NCBI GenBank assembly: GCA_964425915.1
Contig: CAYROO010000003.1
Location: forward strand, 372,001 to 436,000
DNA from: Polycyclovorans sp964425915
GTDB taxonomy: Bacteria; Pseudomonadota; Gammaproteobacteria; Nevskiales; Nevskiaceae
Reading direction: 5' to 3'
DNA: 64,000 nucleotides
Shown here: one piece after another, positions 1-8,075 of the stretch
Layout of the letters: each line of letters opens with the position of its first letter
Position numbering within the stretch: position 1 is the first letter of the stretch
The notes under the pieces: model-generated
Told to the model about the DNA's origin: nothing
The model's input: only the letters and a program-made list of their open reading frames with translations
Database searches by the model: none
Position numbers and translations under genes: made by a program

Positions 1-627
1 GAGTTGCTGGCAGGCGAGCGCCGCTGGCGCGCCGCCCAGGCTGCCGGCCTCCACGAGATACCCGCCGTCATCCGCAACGATCTCAGCGACGACGAAGCCT
101 TCGTGCTGGGCCTGGTGGAAAACCTGCAGCGGGAATCGCTGTCGCCGATGGAGACCGCGCACGGCCTGCGCAAGCTGGCCACCCTGCACGGCCTGACGCA
201 CGAGGACGTGGGCCACCGGATCGGCAAGTCGCGCGAGTACGTCAGCAACTATCTGCGGCTGCTGGCGCTGGCGCCAGCGGTGCAACAGGCAGTGGACCGC
301 GGCGAGCTGTCCACCGGCCACGCCAAGGCGCTGGCCGGGCTGGCGCTCGACGAGCAGGGTGGCTGGCTGCGCGAGTGTCGTGCGCAGGGCTGGTCGGTGC
401 GCCAACTGGAGCGCCAGATCACCCAGCATCGCCGCGGTGCCACAGTGCCGGCACCTGCCGCCAAGTCCGCCGACTGGCTGCGCATGGAGCGCCAGCTGGC
501 AGATCATCTGGGGACCGCCACTGAAGTCGAGATGCAAACCGACGGCCGCGGCGAGATCCGCATTCGCTTTCATTCCCTGGATGCGCTGGACGGCGTGCTG
601 GAAAAGATGGGGGTGCGTTTCGAGTGA
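1..627 (+). CDS. parB: Chromosome partitioning protein ParB, 3' part only
   Basis: The reading frame is open from base 1, so the N-terminus lies outside the window; 208 codons remain. ParB loads at parS sites and acts with ParA in chromosome segregation. The visible part starts inside the CTP-binding ParB/Srx domain (GERRWRA motif, then ENLQRESLSPMETA). It continues through the helix-turn-helix that reads parS (about visible residues 65-125) and ends with the short C-terminal dimerisation region. In gammaproteobacteria parAB usually sits close to oriC, in keeping with a DnaA-box-like site just after the stop. The assignment is secure; parA would be expected just upstream, outside the window. 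Confidence 0.95.
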   Translation, partial: ELLAGERRWRAAQAAGLHEIPAVIRNDLSDDEAFVLGLVENLQRESLSPMETAHGLRKLATLHGLTHEDVGHRIGKSREYVSNYLRLLALAPAVQQAVDRGELSTGHAKALAGLALDEQGGWLRECRAQGWSVRQLERQITQHRRGATVPAPAAKSADWLRMERQLADHLGTATEVEMQTDGRGEIRIRFHSLDALDGVLEKMGVRFE

Positions 628-661
628 ACGTCCAAGTTATCCCCGCACAGGTGGCACAAGC

Positions 662-670
662 TGTGGATAA
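662..670 (-). promoter_or_regulatory. DnaA-box-like 9-mer just downstream of parB
   Basis: The minus strand reads TTATCCACA, a perfect match to the DnaA box TTATNCACA. It lies in the 111-base gap between parB and the next start codon. A weaker half site, GTTATCC at 635-641, faces it as an inverted repeat with GGATAAC at 665-671. A single perfect 9-mer can be chance; the parB context raises the odds. I see no AT-rich unwinding region, so I do not call an origin. Confidence 0.4.
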
Positions 671-738
671 CCCAGGGGATGGCAGGGGACGGCGCCCGTG
701 CGCATCGACCTTTCTGCACCCGTGACGATTTTGTGACC

Positions 739-1494
739 ATGTCTGACCCGGTACAGCAGTTCGATCTGTTCAGCGAAGGCCAGGCCGTCGAGGAGGTCAT
801 CAGCACCCGTGCGCGAAGGCTGCGCATCGAGGTGCACAGTGCCGAGCGCGTACGCCTGATCATTCCCCATCGTGTCTCCCGCCGCGACGCGCTGGCTTTC
901 CTCCACAGCCGTGCTGATTGGGTGGCGGAAAAGCAGGCGGAAATGAAGCGCGCCGAAGCGCGCATGCCGATTGACAGCAGCCCGATGCGCTGGGATGGCC
1001 GCGACCGCCTGCCCTTGCGCGGCCGCGACCGAATGATCCGTCTCGAGCCCGCCTGGGTGCGCCCGGCGCAGGTGCGGGTGGACGATGACGCCATCACCGT
1101 GTTCGCGCCCTCGGCGCTGCTGGCGCAGCCTCCGTCCATGCGCAACCTGCTGGTCCGCACCTTCAAACGCGAGGCCGAACGCGATGCCACTGTGCTGCTC
1201 GACACCGAAGCCACGCGTCTCGGGGTGCGCTACACCGGCCTGCGTCTGGCAGACCAGCGCTCCTTATGGGGGAGCTGCACACCGGGCGGCGGCATCAACC
1301 TGTCGTGGCGGCTGGTGATGGCGCCTCCCGACGTGCTGCGCTATGTGGTCATCCACGAACTGTGTCATCTGCGGCAGCCCGACCACTCCGACCGTTTCTG
1401 GGCGCTGGTGTCGCAGCAGATGCCGGACTACACCCAGGCCTATGTCTGGCTGCGGGATCATGGCGCCCGGCTGCACCAGTTGCTCAGCCTGTGA
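739..1494 (+). CDS. YgjP-like M48-type zinc metallohydrolase (DUF45)
   Basis: A 251-residue protein of the YgjP/SprT-like family. The metal-binding signature HELCHLRQPDHSDRFW starts at about residue 206: the two His of HExxH plus the later His and Asp region typical of the family. The motif SLWGSC about 40 residues earlier is also characteristic. The start at 739 gives MSDPVQQFDLF, which fits family N-termini. An in-frame ATG at 679 would add 20 residues of poor similarity. E. coli YgjP is poorly characterised and its physiological substrate is not settled. The protein has no signal peptide, so it is likely cytoplasmic. Confidence 0.85.
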   Translation: MSDPVQQFDLFSEGQAVEEVISTRARRLRIEVHSAERVRLIIPHRVSRRDALAFLHSRADWVAEKQAEMKRAEARMPIDSSPMRWDGRDRLPLRGRDRMIRLEPAWVRPAQVRVDDDAITVFAPSALLAQPPSMRNLLVRTFKREAERDATVLLDTEATRLGVRYTGLRLADQRSLWGSCTPGGGINLSWRLVMAPPDVLRYVVIHELCHLRQPDHSDRFWALVSQQMPDYTQAYVWLRDHGARLHQLLSL

Positions 1495-1495
1495 C

Positions 1496-1513
1496 GTGAC
1501 AGTTTCATGAAGG
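1496..1513 (-). promoter_or_regulatory. Pho-box-like site before the PhoX-type gene
   Basis: Read on the minus strand this is CCTTCAT-GAAA-CTGTCAC, against the PhoB consensus CTGTCAT-N4-CTGTCAC. The second half is exact and the first matches at 5 of 7 positions with the right 4-base spacer. It lies directly after the previous stop and about 55 bases before the PhoX-like start. The orientation is opposite to transcription, which is unusual, so this stays a candidate. Confidence 0.33.
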
Positions 1514-1568
1514 CGTCACCGCCGATGGGCATACTCCCGATCATCCTGCGACATATTCTGGAACGCGT

Positions 1569-3053
1569 ATGAACCCCTTGCTCCGCCATGCCGAAGCGCT
1601 CGGCTATTCACGCCGCGACTTTCTGCGCCACCTGCTGTTCAGCGCCGGCAGCGTCAGCACCGCCAGTTGGCTGACGGCCTGCGGCAACAGCCATCCGCTG
1701 AATGGACTGGTGAGTCCGAAGCGCAGCCCCTTCGCCGACATCGGCCCGCTACTGCCCCCGGACGAAAACGGCGTGCAACTTCCGGCCGGATTCAGTTCGC
1801 GGGTGGTGGCGGTATTCAACGAACCGCCGATTCCCGGCAGCGATTTCCGCTGGCATTCCGATCCAGATGGCGGTGGCATGTTCCGCACCGAGGACGGCGG
1901 CTGGATCTATGTCTCCAACAGCGAAGCCCGCGACGCCACCACCCTGTTCGGCCAGATTCCGCCGCTGGTACCGCCGGCGCTGCTCGATACGCTCGCCAGC
2001 CGCGAATCGCTCGAAACACTCAACGCCGTGCTGGGGCCAGTGACCGGCCTGCTGCCGATCAACCCACCGCTGCTGTTCCCCTTCAGTGGCGGCGCCAGCG
2101 CCCTGCGCTTTGATCGCGACGGCAATCTGGTCGATGCCTACCCGGTGCAGCGCAACACCACCACCAACTGCTCGGGTGGCGCCACACCCTGGGGCACCTG
2201 GATCAACGGTGAAGAGATCGCCGACGGCTACATGTTCGAGTGCAGCCCGCTGCGTGACGGCGGCACCCCGATCCGGCTTGATCGTTTCGGCCGCAAGGCG
2301 CACGAAATGGCGGCCATCGATGTCGACGGCCGGGCGATCTACCACACCGAAGACATCACCGGCGAAGACCGCTTCTACCGCACCGTGTTTCCGACCGACG
2401 CCTGGCCGGCCGGCGGCAAGCCCGACTACAGCCGCGGCGTGCTGCAAGTGCTGGCGGTGGACGCCGGCCTCGACGCGGCCCGTCAGGGACCGGTGCCGGT
2501 ACGCTGGATCAACGCCATTGACGATGGCAGGCCGCAGAACCGCGTCTACCTGCCCGAGTCGACCGTTTTCGCCGGTAACGAGGGCGTTTGGTTCCTGCAG
2601 GGCTTCATCTTCTTCAGCACCAAGAGCGACGACAACATCTGGGCGCTCGATACGCTCGGCAACACCGTTGAGAGCATCTACAACCCGGCAGATGGCCCGG
2701 TGGGCTCGCCGGTGGATGCCAACGAACCGCCGATGGCTGGTGTCGATAACATCTGCATGACGCTGGATGGCGAGATGGTGGTGGTCGAAGACGGCGGCGA
2801 CATGCGTGCCATGGTGTTGTTGCCAGACCGCAGCACCATCCCGCTGCTGCGGCTGCCCGGTTCGGCCAGCGGCGCCACCGCCACCGAGGTGACCGGCCCG
2901 GCCTTTTCGCCAGACGGCCGGCGCCTGTACGTGGCCAATCAGCGCGCCCTGCGCAACGGAGCCCCGGCGGTGTTCGGCACCGGCGGTGTGATCTACGAGA
3001 TCACCATGCCGTTCGCCGTGCGCGTCGACCCGCCGCTGGCGCGCGCGCTGTAG
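1569..3053 (+). CDS. PhoX-family (DUF839) protein, Tat-exported lipoprotein
   Basis: 494 residues. The N-terminus has a twin-arginine motif (SRRDFLRH, residues 14-21), a hydrophobic stretch and a lipobox-like LTAC ending at Cys38, so the product is probably exported folded by Tat and lipid-anchored. The body shows the DUF839/PhoX signature NCSGGATPWGTW-NGEE at about residues 198-215 and a C-terminal FSPDGRRLYVANQ blade motif of a beta-propeller. Characterised PhoX enzymes are Ca/Fe-dependent alkaline phosphatases. Many DUF839 proteins are not proven phosphatases, and this one is shorter than classical PhoX (over 600 residues). Phosphatase activity is therefore inference. A Pho-box-like site lies upstream. 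Confidence 0.82.
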   Translation: MNPLLRHAEALGYSRRDFLRHLLFSAGSVSTASWLTACGNSHPLNGLVSPKRSPFADIGPLLPPDENGVQLPAGFSSRVVAVFNEPPIPGSDFRWHSDPDGGGMFRTEDGGWIYVSNSEARDATTLFGQIPPLVPPALLDTLASRESLETLNAVLGPVTGLLPINPPLLFPFSGGASALRFDRDGNLVDAYPVQRNTTTNCSGGATPWGTWINGEEIADGYMFECSPLRDGGTPIRLDRFGRKAHEMAAIDVDGRAIYHTEDITGEDRFYRTVFPTDAWPAGGKPDYSRGVLQVLAVDAGLDAARQGPVPVRWINAIDDGRPQNRVYLPESTVFAGNEGVWFLQGFIFFSTKSDDNIWALDTLGNTVESIYNPADGPVGSPVDANEPPMAGVDNICMTLDGEMVVVEDGGDMRAMVLLPDRSTIPLLRLPGSASGATATEVTGPAFSPDGRRLYVANQRALRNGAPAVFGTGGVIYEITMPFAVRVDPPLARAL

Positions 3054-3063
3054 CGCGCTGCAC

Positions 3064-3504
3064 TCAACGGAAGATGTCGACCAGCACGTCGGCGATCACC
3101 TGCGAGGCAATCGACACCAGCACCAGGTCGTTGCCGGCCATACGCCACTCGTAGCCCTCGTAGCGGGGCAAGTCGCCGATGAATGCCGGCGCCCCCACCT
3201 TTTTGGCGATCCCCGGCGGTAGCGGCTTGCCGCGTGCGAGATTCTTGCGGATACCCGGCGGCAACTCGCCATACCCGGTCAGGCCGTGCTGAACGGCCAG
3301 TGCTCGGGCATCGCCTACGCCGATGCCGGCACGGATGAGCACGTCGAGCCCCACTGAGGCGCGCTCATCCTGATACTGATCATGCTGCTTGTGCGGCTTG
3401 CCCTTGCCCTCCGGCGGCGCCGCCTGCGCGGCGGGGTGCAGGGTCATGCCCAGCGCAAGGGTGGCGACGAGTGCCAACGGCAGCGAACGAAACGGACGCG
3501 ACAT
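3064..3504 (-). CDS. CigR/RcnB-like periplasmic protein
   Basis: 146 residues with a cleavable signal peptide (MSRPFRSLPLALVATLALG, cut near AQA-A). The mature part has a basic GKGKPHKQH stretch, then the repeated LPPGI-K motif (ELPPGIRKNLARGKPLPPGIAKK) of CigR/RcnB-type proteins and a C-terminal YEGYEW segment followed by a hydrophobic helix. CigR is an anti-virulence factor in Salmonella and RcnB takes part in Ni/Co homeostasis; the role here is unknown. The ATG at 3504 is preferred because GGGAG lies 7 bases before it. A GTG 18 bases upstream would overlap that ribosome-binding site. Convergent with the PhoX-like gene. Confidence 0.75.
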   Translation of the reverse strand: MSRPFRSLPLALVATLALGMTLHPAAQAAPPEGKGKPHKQHDQYQDERASVGLDVLIRAGIGVGDARALAVQHGLTGYGELPPGIRKNLARGKPLPPGIAKKVGAPAFIGDLPRYEGYEWRMAGNDLVLVSIASQVIADVLVDIFR

Positions 3505-3570
3505 GAGCAAACTCCCAGTCACAAAACGGACGCCCAGTCTGCAAGCTGTGCCTGAGCCCCACCTGAACCG

Positions 3571-4170
3571 CTAATCGGTTTCGGGTTCTTGCAGCTCCAC
3601 CAGCCAGCGCTCCACCTGATCCAGCAGGGCGAGTGGATCATCCAGTGCCAACAAGGCCTGCTTGCGCTCGGGCGTCACCGGCATCAGCTCTGCCAGGCGA
3701 AAGCCGACCCAGGCGGCATCGTGCAGCCGCACCGGAGTGGGGAAGTACTGCGCCCCGACTTCCTCCATCAGCTTGTCCAGCAGCTTGGGCAGGGCCGAGT
3801 GTCGCTCTGGAACTGGCGTGCTCGTTGGCGGTGTCAGGCATTCCACCTCGGCGCGAATCAGGCCATCGGCCTGCGTCCATCGGCGCAGAATCCGAAACCG
3901 CCCCTCACCCACCGTATGCAGGTTGAACAGTCCCGGCGACGGCACCTCCCATTCGCGGATGCGCGCCAGACAACCGAGGTCATGCGGAATGGCCGGTTGT
4001 CCCACCTCAAAACCGGCGCGGATGAGCGCCACACCAAATGGCTGCTCATCACGGATGCAGGCCTTGGTCATATCGACATAGCGCTGCTCGAAAATCCGCA
4101 AAGCCAGCTTGCCCGCCGGAAACAGCGGGTTGCCCAAGGGAAAGATCGGGATTTCCATCACATGCGCCAT
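3571..4170 (-). CDS. Lon N-terminal (LON substrate-binding) domain protein
   Basis: 199 residues consisting of a stand-alone LON/PUA-like domain. It begins MEIPIFPLGNPLFPAGKL and IFEQRYVDM, the classic start of Lon N-domains, and carries the FGVALI and VGEGRFRI motifs. The AAA+ and protease domains of true Lon are absent, so it cannot be the protease itself. Such proteins are widespread in proteobacteria with no firm function; substrate binding or adaptor activity is assumed. The start could be ATG 4170 (used), ATG 4158 (MEIPIF) or TTG 4182. It is likely cytoplasmic. Confidence 0.85.
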   Translation of the reverse strand: MAHVMEIPIFPLGNPLFPAGKLALRIFEQRYVDMTKACIRDEQPFGVALIRAGFEVGQPAIPHDLGCLARIREWEVPSPGLFNLHTVGEGRFRILRRWTQADGLIRAEVECLTPPTSTPVPERHSALPKLLDKLMEEVGAQYFPTPVRLHDAAWVGFRLAELMPVTPERKQALLALDDPLALLDQVERWLVELQEPETD

Positions 4171-4304
4171 GCCACGCCCCAAACCGCTACCTGGGCATTA
4201 GCCTAGCGGAAAGCCTGGCCGGTAAGTGCCACGCCTCAGCCCCTCCTGAGCGAGGCACCTCTCACCATTCCCTTTCCCCCTGGGAGCGTCATCTCTCAGT
4301 ACTC

Positions 4305-4325
4305 CCCTCTCCCCCCGGGAGAGGG
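4305..4325. repeat. Short perfect palindrome CCCTCTCCC/GGGAGAGGG
   Basis: Inverted repeat CCCTCTCCC (4305-4313) and GGGAGAGGG (4317-4325) with a 3-base loop, in the 210-base gap between the Lon-domain gene and the outer-membrane barrel gene. Elements of this composition recur between genes in many GC-rich proteobacteria. Transcription on the minus strand would fold it as a strong hairpin, but there is no T-run, so it is not called a terminator. Confidence 0.5.
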
Positions 4326-4380
4326 CCGGGGCGAGGGCCGCTGTTGTTGTTGCTGTTACTCAGCACTCACCACTCAAAAC

Positions 4381-4977
4381 TCAGAACTGAAGCTTCACCC
4401 CGACACTCTTCGCTTCGAACTCAGTGCCGGACTTATCGAGATAAACCACATAGTCCGCGGTCAGCCGCAGACGGCCGTCCAGCACACCACTGAACACATC
4501 GAACTCGATACCGCCGCCATAGCTGCTGCCGCTTTCGGATTCGGTGAAGCTGTCGCGATTGAGGGGCGTGCTGCCGGCGGTGAAGTTGGCGTCGCCTTCG
4601 AACTCGGCCTTCACTCGGGTGTAGCCGGCCAAGCCGTAGACGCTGACCATGTCATTCAACGGATAGCTGGCGCGGATGTAGGCGCCAAACAGTTGTTTCA
4701 AGCCCAGGTCACCGTTCACCGCCACCGGCGTTGGGTCGGTGGTCATGAGGGTGACGTTGTCATCGCCACCCATGCCGCCGTGCAGTTCAATGCTGAGGTA
4801 GTCGCTGAGCTGTTGGCCGAGGACCAGGCGAATGCCGCTGCCTTCAGCAAAGTCGCCTTCCAGTTGCCAGTTGAGGCTGCTGAGACTGGCGTAGCGGGCC
4901 GGGGCTTCATCCTGTGCCAGGGCCGGCGCCGCCATCAGGCTGAACGCCAATGCCGCCGGGATCATCATCTTGTTCAT
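4381..4977 (-). CDS. Small outer-membrane beta-barrel protein (porin/OmpA-barrel-like)
   Basis: 198 residues. A signal peptide (MNKMMIPAALAFSLMAAPALA, cut before QDEAP) is followed by alternating beta-strand sequence and a C-terminus VGVKLQF ending in Phe, the signature recognised by the BAM complex. The size fits an 8-stranded barrel of the OmpA/Opacity/porin-family type. Motifs such as LFGAYIRASYPLNDMVSVYGLAGYTRVKAEF are typical of this group. There is no OmpA-like peptidoglycan-binding domain. GAGGAG lies 8 bases before the start. The exact role is unknown. Confidence 0.8.
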   Translation of the reverse strand: MNKMMIPAALAFSLMAAPALAQDEAPARYASLSSLNWQLEGDFAEGSGIRLVLGQQLSDYLSIELHGGMGGDDNVTLMTTDPTPVAVNGDLGLKQLFGAYIRASYPLNDMVSVYGLAGYTRVKAEFEGDANFTAGSTPLNRDSFTESESGSSYGGGIEFDVFSGVLDGRLRLTADYVVYLDKSGTEFEAKSVGVKLQF

Positions 4978-5000
4978 CGTTGCTGCTCCTCGTTATTCGT

Positions 5001-5100
5001 TCGTCATGCCCGACCGTCGCAACTGGACCCCGCATCAGGTGCGGGGTGACGGCGGTGTAACCCCCCTCGTCATGCCCGACTTGATCGGGCATCCAGGCAA
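5001..5100. repeat. REP/BIME-like palindromic pair
   Basis: Two palindromic units in opposite orientation between the barrel gene and the autotransporter. The first is CCCCGCA (5028-5034) with TGCGGGG (5040-5046), flanked by CTGGA and TGAC. The second is ATGCCCGA (5072-5079) with TCGGGCAT (5085-5092), flanked by CGTC and CCAGG. A further half unit (CGTCATGCCCGA) begins at 5002. The same arms recur at 11856-11925 and 16565-16682. Confidence 0.7.
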
Positions 5101-5139
5101 TCGAGTGATAAGTGCCGTCAAAACAGTTCTGAGTGCAGA

Positions 5140-5192
5140 GTGATGAGTGCCGAAAAGCATCCAGGCTTTCGCCCATACTCAGCACTCATCAC
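5140..5192. repeat. Inverted repeat GTGATGAGTGC/GCACTCATCAC
   Basis: A perfect 11-base inverted repeat (5140-5150 and 5182-5192) with a 31-base loop, just downstream of the autotransporter stop. Related direct copies of the core ACTCAGCACTCA occur at 4362-4373 and 5177-5188, and a degenerate GAGTGATAAGTGCC at 5103-5116. It may act as a transcript-end hairpin, but no T-run follows. Confidence 0.5.
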
Positions 5193-5216
5193 GCACCACT
5201 CAGCACTGTCTTCCGC

Positions 5217-8036
5217 TCACCACTGGTAACGGAACCCGGCGGTCATGCCGAAGCTGTCGTAGTCGTCACCGAAAGTGCCATCGACCTGCAGATGTCCACT
5301 GACGGTGCCGCCGGCATTGCCCAGTCCAACGCCCAGGGCGATCTCGCTCAGGGCGCTGTCGAAGGTGTCGTCGACCACCAGGTCCGGCCCGGCACTGCGG
5401 ATGCGGACGGGGGTTTCACCGCGCAGTTCGTTCCAAAGGCGCCCGGTCAGCATCATGGACAAGCGCAGCGTGCCCAGGGGCTGGTCCAATCCGACCCGCG
5501 CGCCCAGAGCGGTGCGCAGGCTGGTGGGCGTGTGGTCGCCGAAGATTTCGTTGGTGGGTCGTGCGCTATCCCCGGACACCAGAATGGTCAGACGGTCGAA
5601 CTCGGTGCGCTCCCAGCTGGCGGACGCCAGGGGTTGCAGATAGAGGGTCTCGCCCAGATCGAAGCGCCAACCGGCTTCCAGCCGGGCCCCGAGCCCTTGC
5701 GTTTCGGTTTCCAGCGCATCGTATGGGTCGTCGGCGTTGCTGAAAGCACCGTCCTCGTAGTCCGCTTGCAACCAGCTGCCGAGCAGTTGGTTGTCGAGGT
5801 GGAAGGCGCCCTGCTGATACCGGGCATGGAGTCCCAGGGTGATGCCGTCGAAGTCGGCATCGGCACCGGTGCTGGCGAAGTTGAGCTGGGACCGGGCGTA
5901 GCCGATGCTGCCGCCAACCACCCAGCCGCTGTCGCCGGCGATCAGATCCCGCCCCAGGGTGATCAGGGTGTCGTCCTGGTCAAAATCGTTACGGGTGCTC
6001 AGGGTCTGCCCGTAGGCACTGATGTCCTGCTGCACGTCGCGACTGCCACGCGTGGTGGTGACACGCGCCCAGGCGCCGCCGGCATCGCCGGCCACGGACT
6101 GACGCAGATCCTGATTGCGCTGGAACCAGACCTCTCCCGCCCGCCGCGACAGGCCAAGGGCGCCTTGCACCAGCAAGGGCATCTGCAGGGCGCGTGCGCC
6201 GGGTAGCCCCACCAGCTTGTGCTGCTGGTGCTGCTCGTCGTACATCAACGGGAAGACGAACAATCCCTTGTCGATGGCACCCATCTTGGCGTCATAGCCA
6301 TCAGAGTCCGGCGACAGCACGAAATGTCCTGCGGCAGTGTCACCCCCACTGACGTCGACGATGACGATCCCTTCGGGGTTGTAAGCGCCCAGGTCATTGG
6401 CTTCGCGGTCTCTCAGTACCACCTGGGTCTGGCCTTCGGTGCTGCCATCGCGCAGGTCCAGGCAATCGGCACCGGGGAGACGGAAGAAGGTGTTGGCGCC
6501 CGACCGTTGCACGCAATCGCGTTGCGGCTGTCCGCGACCGAGCATCACATCCATCAACAAGGTACTGCCTGCACCGCCGGTGAAATGGGTGCCGGGCATC
6601 GACAGCACGGTGCTGGGCTCTGCGTCGGTATCGCGCACGCCCAGGGCTTCGCGACAACTGAGTGTCCGGGTACTGAGTTGCTGGCAGATGGGGTCTGAAA
6701 CCCCGAGGTTGATGACCGGGTCGGCCTGTAGCCATGCACCAAAGATGATCAGCCCCTGATTGTCGAAATGCTCCAACGCATCGAATGTCGTATGAAAGGC
6801 CCGGGCCTCCGAATCGACAAGCGGAGGCCCCTGCAAGCCGACCAGTTGCTGGAAATGACCATTCCCGATGACCACGACCCCTTCGTTCAGAATCTCATCG
6901 TCGCCACCGTGAAAGCGCAGCTCTGAGCTCACCACTTCGGACGGAAACCCATCGAAATAAATCTTGTAGACCGTCGGGAAACTGCTGATCAGCGTGGCCC
7001 CTGCCCGGTTATGGATCCGGTCATCGCCGGCGCTGAAATTGACGGTATCCGAGAAAATCCATGCGGTCCCCTCGGCATTGGCATCGCTTCCTTGGTTGTC
7101 GAAAACGACACCGCCGGTACTGGCCGAGAAATCAAAGCCGCTGTTCATCAACGACCGGTTGTTGAGCACATAGGCACCGGCGCCTTCCCCACGGATGAAG
7201 GGCCTCACAGAACCGACATAGGGCTGCAGATTTGTCTTGGCGACCAATGGACTGAACACATTGAAGGTCGTGACGGTCCCCTCTGCAGCGCTCAAGAAGG
7301 CAAAGGTCGGACCGGACTGTGGCCGCAAGGCTTTTCCTGCCCAATGATTGATGACGGCGTCACCCCCGGCATCGACGTCGAGGCGGATAACGTTTCCGCC
7401 CTCCTGCAGGTTCAAGGTCAGCAGCCCGGTTCCGGAGGTCAATGACAATGCGTTGACGCTCGCCCGTACATCTGCCTGCAAGGTCCCATCACCCCCTTGG
7501 GTGTTGGCCGTCACCGGACCACTGATGATGCCGTTCAACTCCAACAGGATGTTGCCGCTGCCGGTGACTGCCTCGATCGCGGTGCCCAGAGAGGAGAGCT
7601 GCCCGTCGGCACGTACCCGGATGTCACCCGCCTGGCTTATGGCGCGAATGCCGTGCGTGGCGCCCGCGCTACCGGTGATGCGGTTGGTGTGAATATCGAT
7701 GTCGCCCATTTCACTCTGATAGTCGATCACGACGCCGCCATTGCCGCGAGTCACCCCGGTGAAGGCGCTGGCATCCCAGGTCAGCGCGTCGTCTCCAGTG
7801 GCGGTGACACGCGCGCCACCGGCGTTGAGGTTGAGGTCGCTGGCACCCGCCGGTACCACCAACTGCAGATCACCGTCGGCGGTGTAGTGGATGCCATTGG
7901 TGTAGTCGCCCGGCGCACATTCCAGGGTTTCGGCCACAACCGGCTGCTGCAGGCCGCACTCGTTGTCGGCGGTGGCCAGACCGGGGGGCAGCAGCAGTAG
8001 CGCTGCCACCGGCATCGGCAGAATGAGTTGCCGCAT
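5217..8036 (-). CDS. Autotransporter (type Va secretion) with C-terminal beta-barrel
   Basis: 939 residues. A signal peptide (MRQLILPMPVAALLLLPPG, cut near ATA-D) leads into a roughly 620-residue passenger with beta-helix character (repeats such as GDIDIHTNRITG and GDIRVRADGQL). The C-terminal 280 or so residues form an autotransporter barrel: GGAWARVTTTRG, LGRDLIAGDSGWVVGGSIGYARS, and a final GFRYQW ending in Trp. Six Cys in the passenger look paired (NECG/LECA, PICQQ/TLSCRE, RDCV/ADCL). The start at 8036 is chosen because GAGGAG (8044-8049) lies 7 bases before it; an upstream ATG at 8066 lacks this. It begins 39 bases after the receptor stop and is probably co-transcribed with it. The passenger has no recognised catalytic motif. 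Confidence 0.87.
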   Translation of the reverse strand: MRQLILPMPVAALLLLPPGLATADNECGLQQPVVAETLECAPGDYTNGIHYTADGDLQLVVPAGASDLNLNAGGARVTATGDDALTWDASAFTGVTRGNGGVVIDYQSEMGDIDIHTNRITGSAGATHGIRAISQAGDIRVRADGQLSSLGTAIEAVTGSGNILLELNGIISGPVTANTQGGDGTLQADVRASVNALSLTSGTGLLTLNLQEGGNVIRLDVDAGGDAVINHWAGKALRPQSGPTFAFLSAAEGTVTTFNVFSPLVAKTNLQPYVGSVRPFIRGEGAGAYVLNNRSLMNSGFDFSASTGGVVFDNQGSDANAEGTAWIFSDTVNFSAGDDRIHNRAGATLISSFPTVYKIYFDGFPSEVVSSELRFHGGDDEILNEGVVVIGNGHFQQLVGLQGPPLVDSEARAFHTTFDALEHFDNQGLIIFGAWLQADPVINLGVSDPICQQLSTRTLSCREALGVRDTDAEPSTVLSMPGTHFTGGAGSTLLMDVMLGRGQPQRDCVQRSGANTFFRLPGADCLDLRDGSTEGQTQVVLRDREANDLGAYNPEGIVIVDVSGGDTAAGHFVLSPDSDGYDAKMGAIDKGLFVFPLMYDEQHQQHKLVGLPGARALQMPLLVQGALGLSRRAGEVWFQRNQDLRQSVAGDAGGAWARVTTTRGSRDVQQDISAYGQTLSTRNDFDQDDTLITLGRDLIAGDSGWVVGGSIGYARSQLNFASTGADADFDGITLGLHARYQQGAFHLDNQLLGSWLQADYEDGAFSNADDPYDALETETQGLGARLEAGWRFDLGETLYLQPLASASWERTEFDRLTILVSGDSARPTNEIFGDHTPTSLRTALGARVGLDQPLGTLRLSMMLTGRLWNELRGETPVRIRSAGPDLVVDDTFDSALSEIALGVGLGNAGGTVSGHLQVDGTFGDDYDSFGMTAGFRYQW

Positions 8037-8075
8037 CGGAGGTCTCCTCGTGATGTCATTGTTCATGGCGTGCCC

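Noticed and set aside
4..1568. parS site near parB
   Set aside because: No match to the TGTTCCACGTGGAACA palindrome seen in this stretch.
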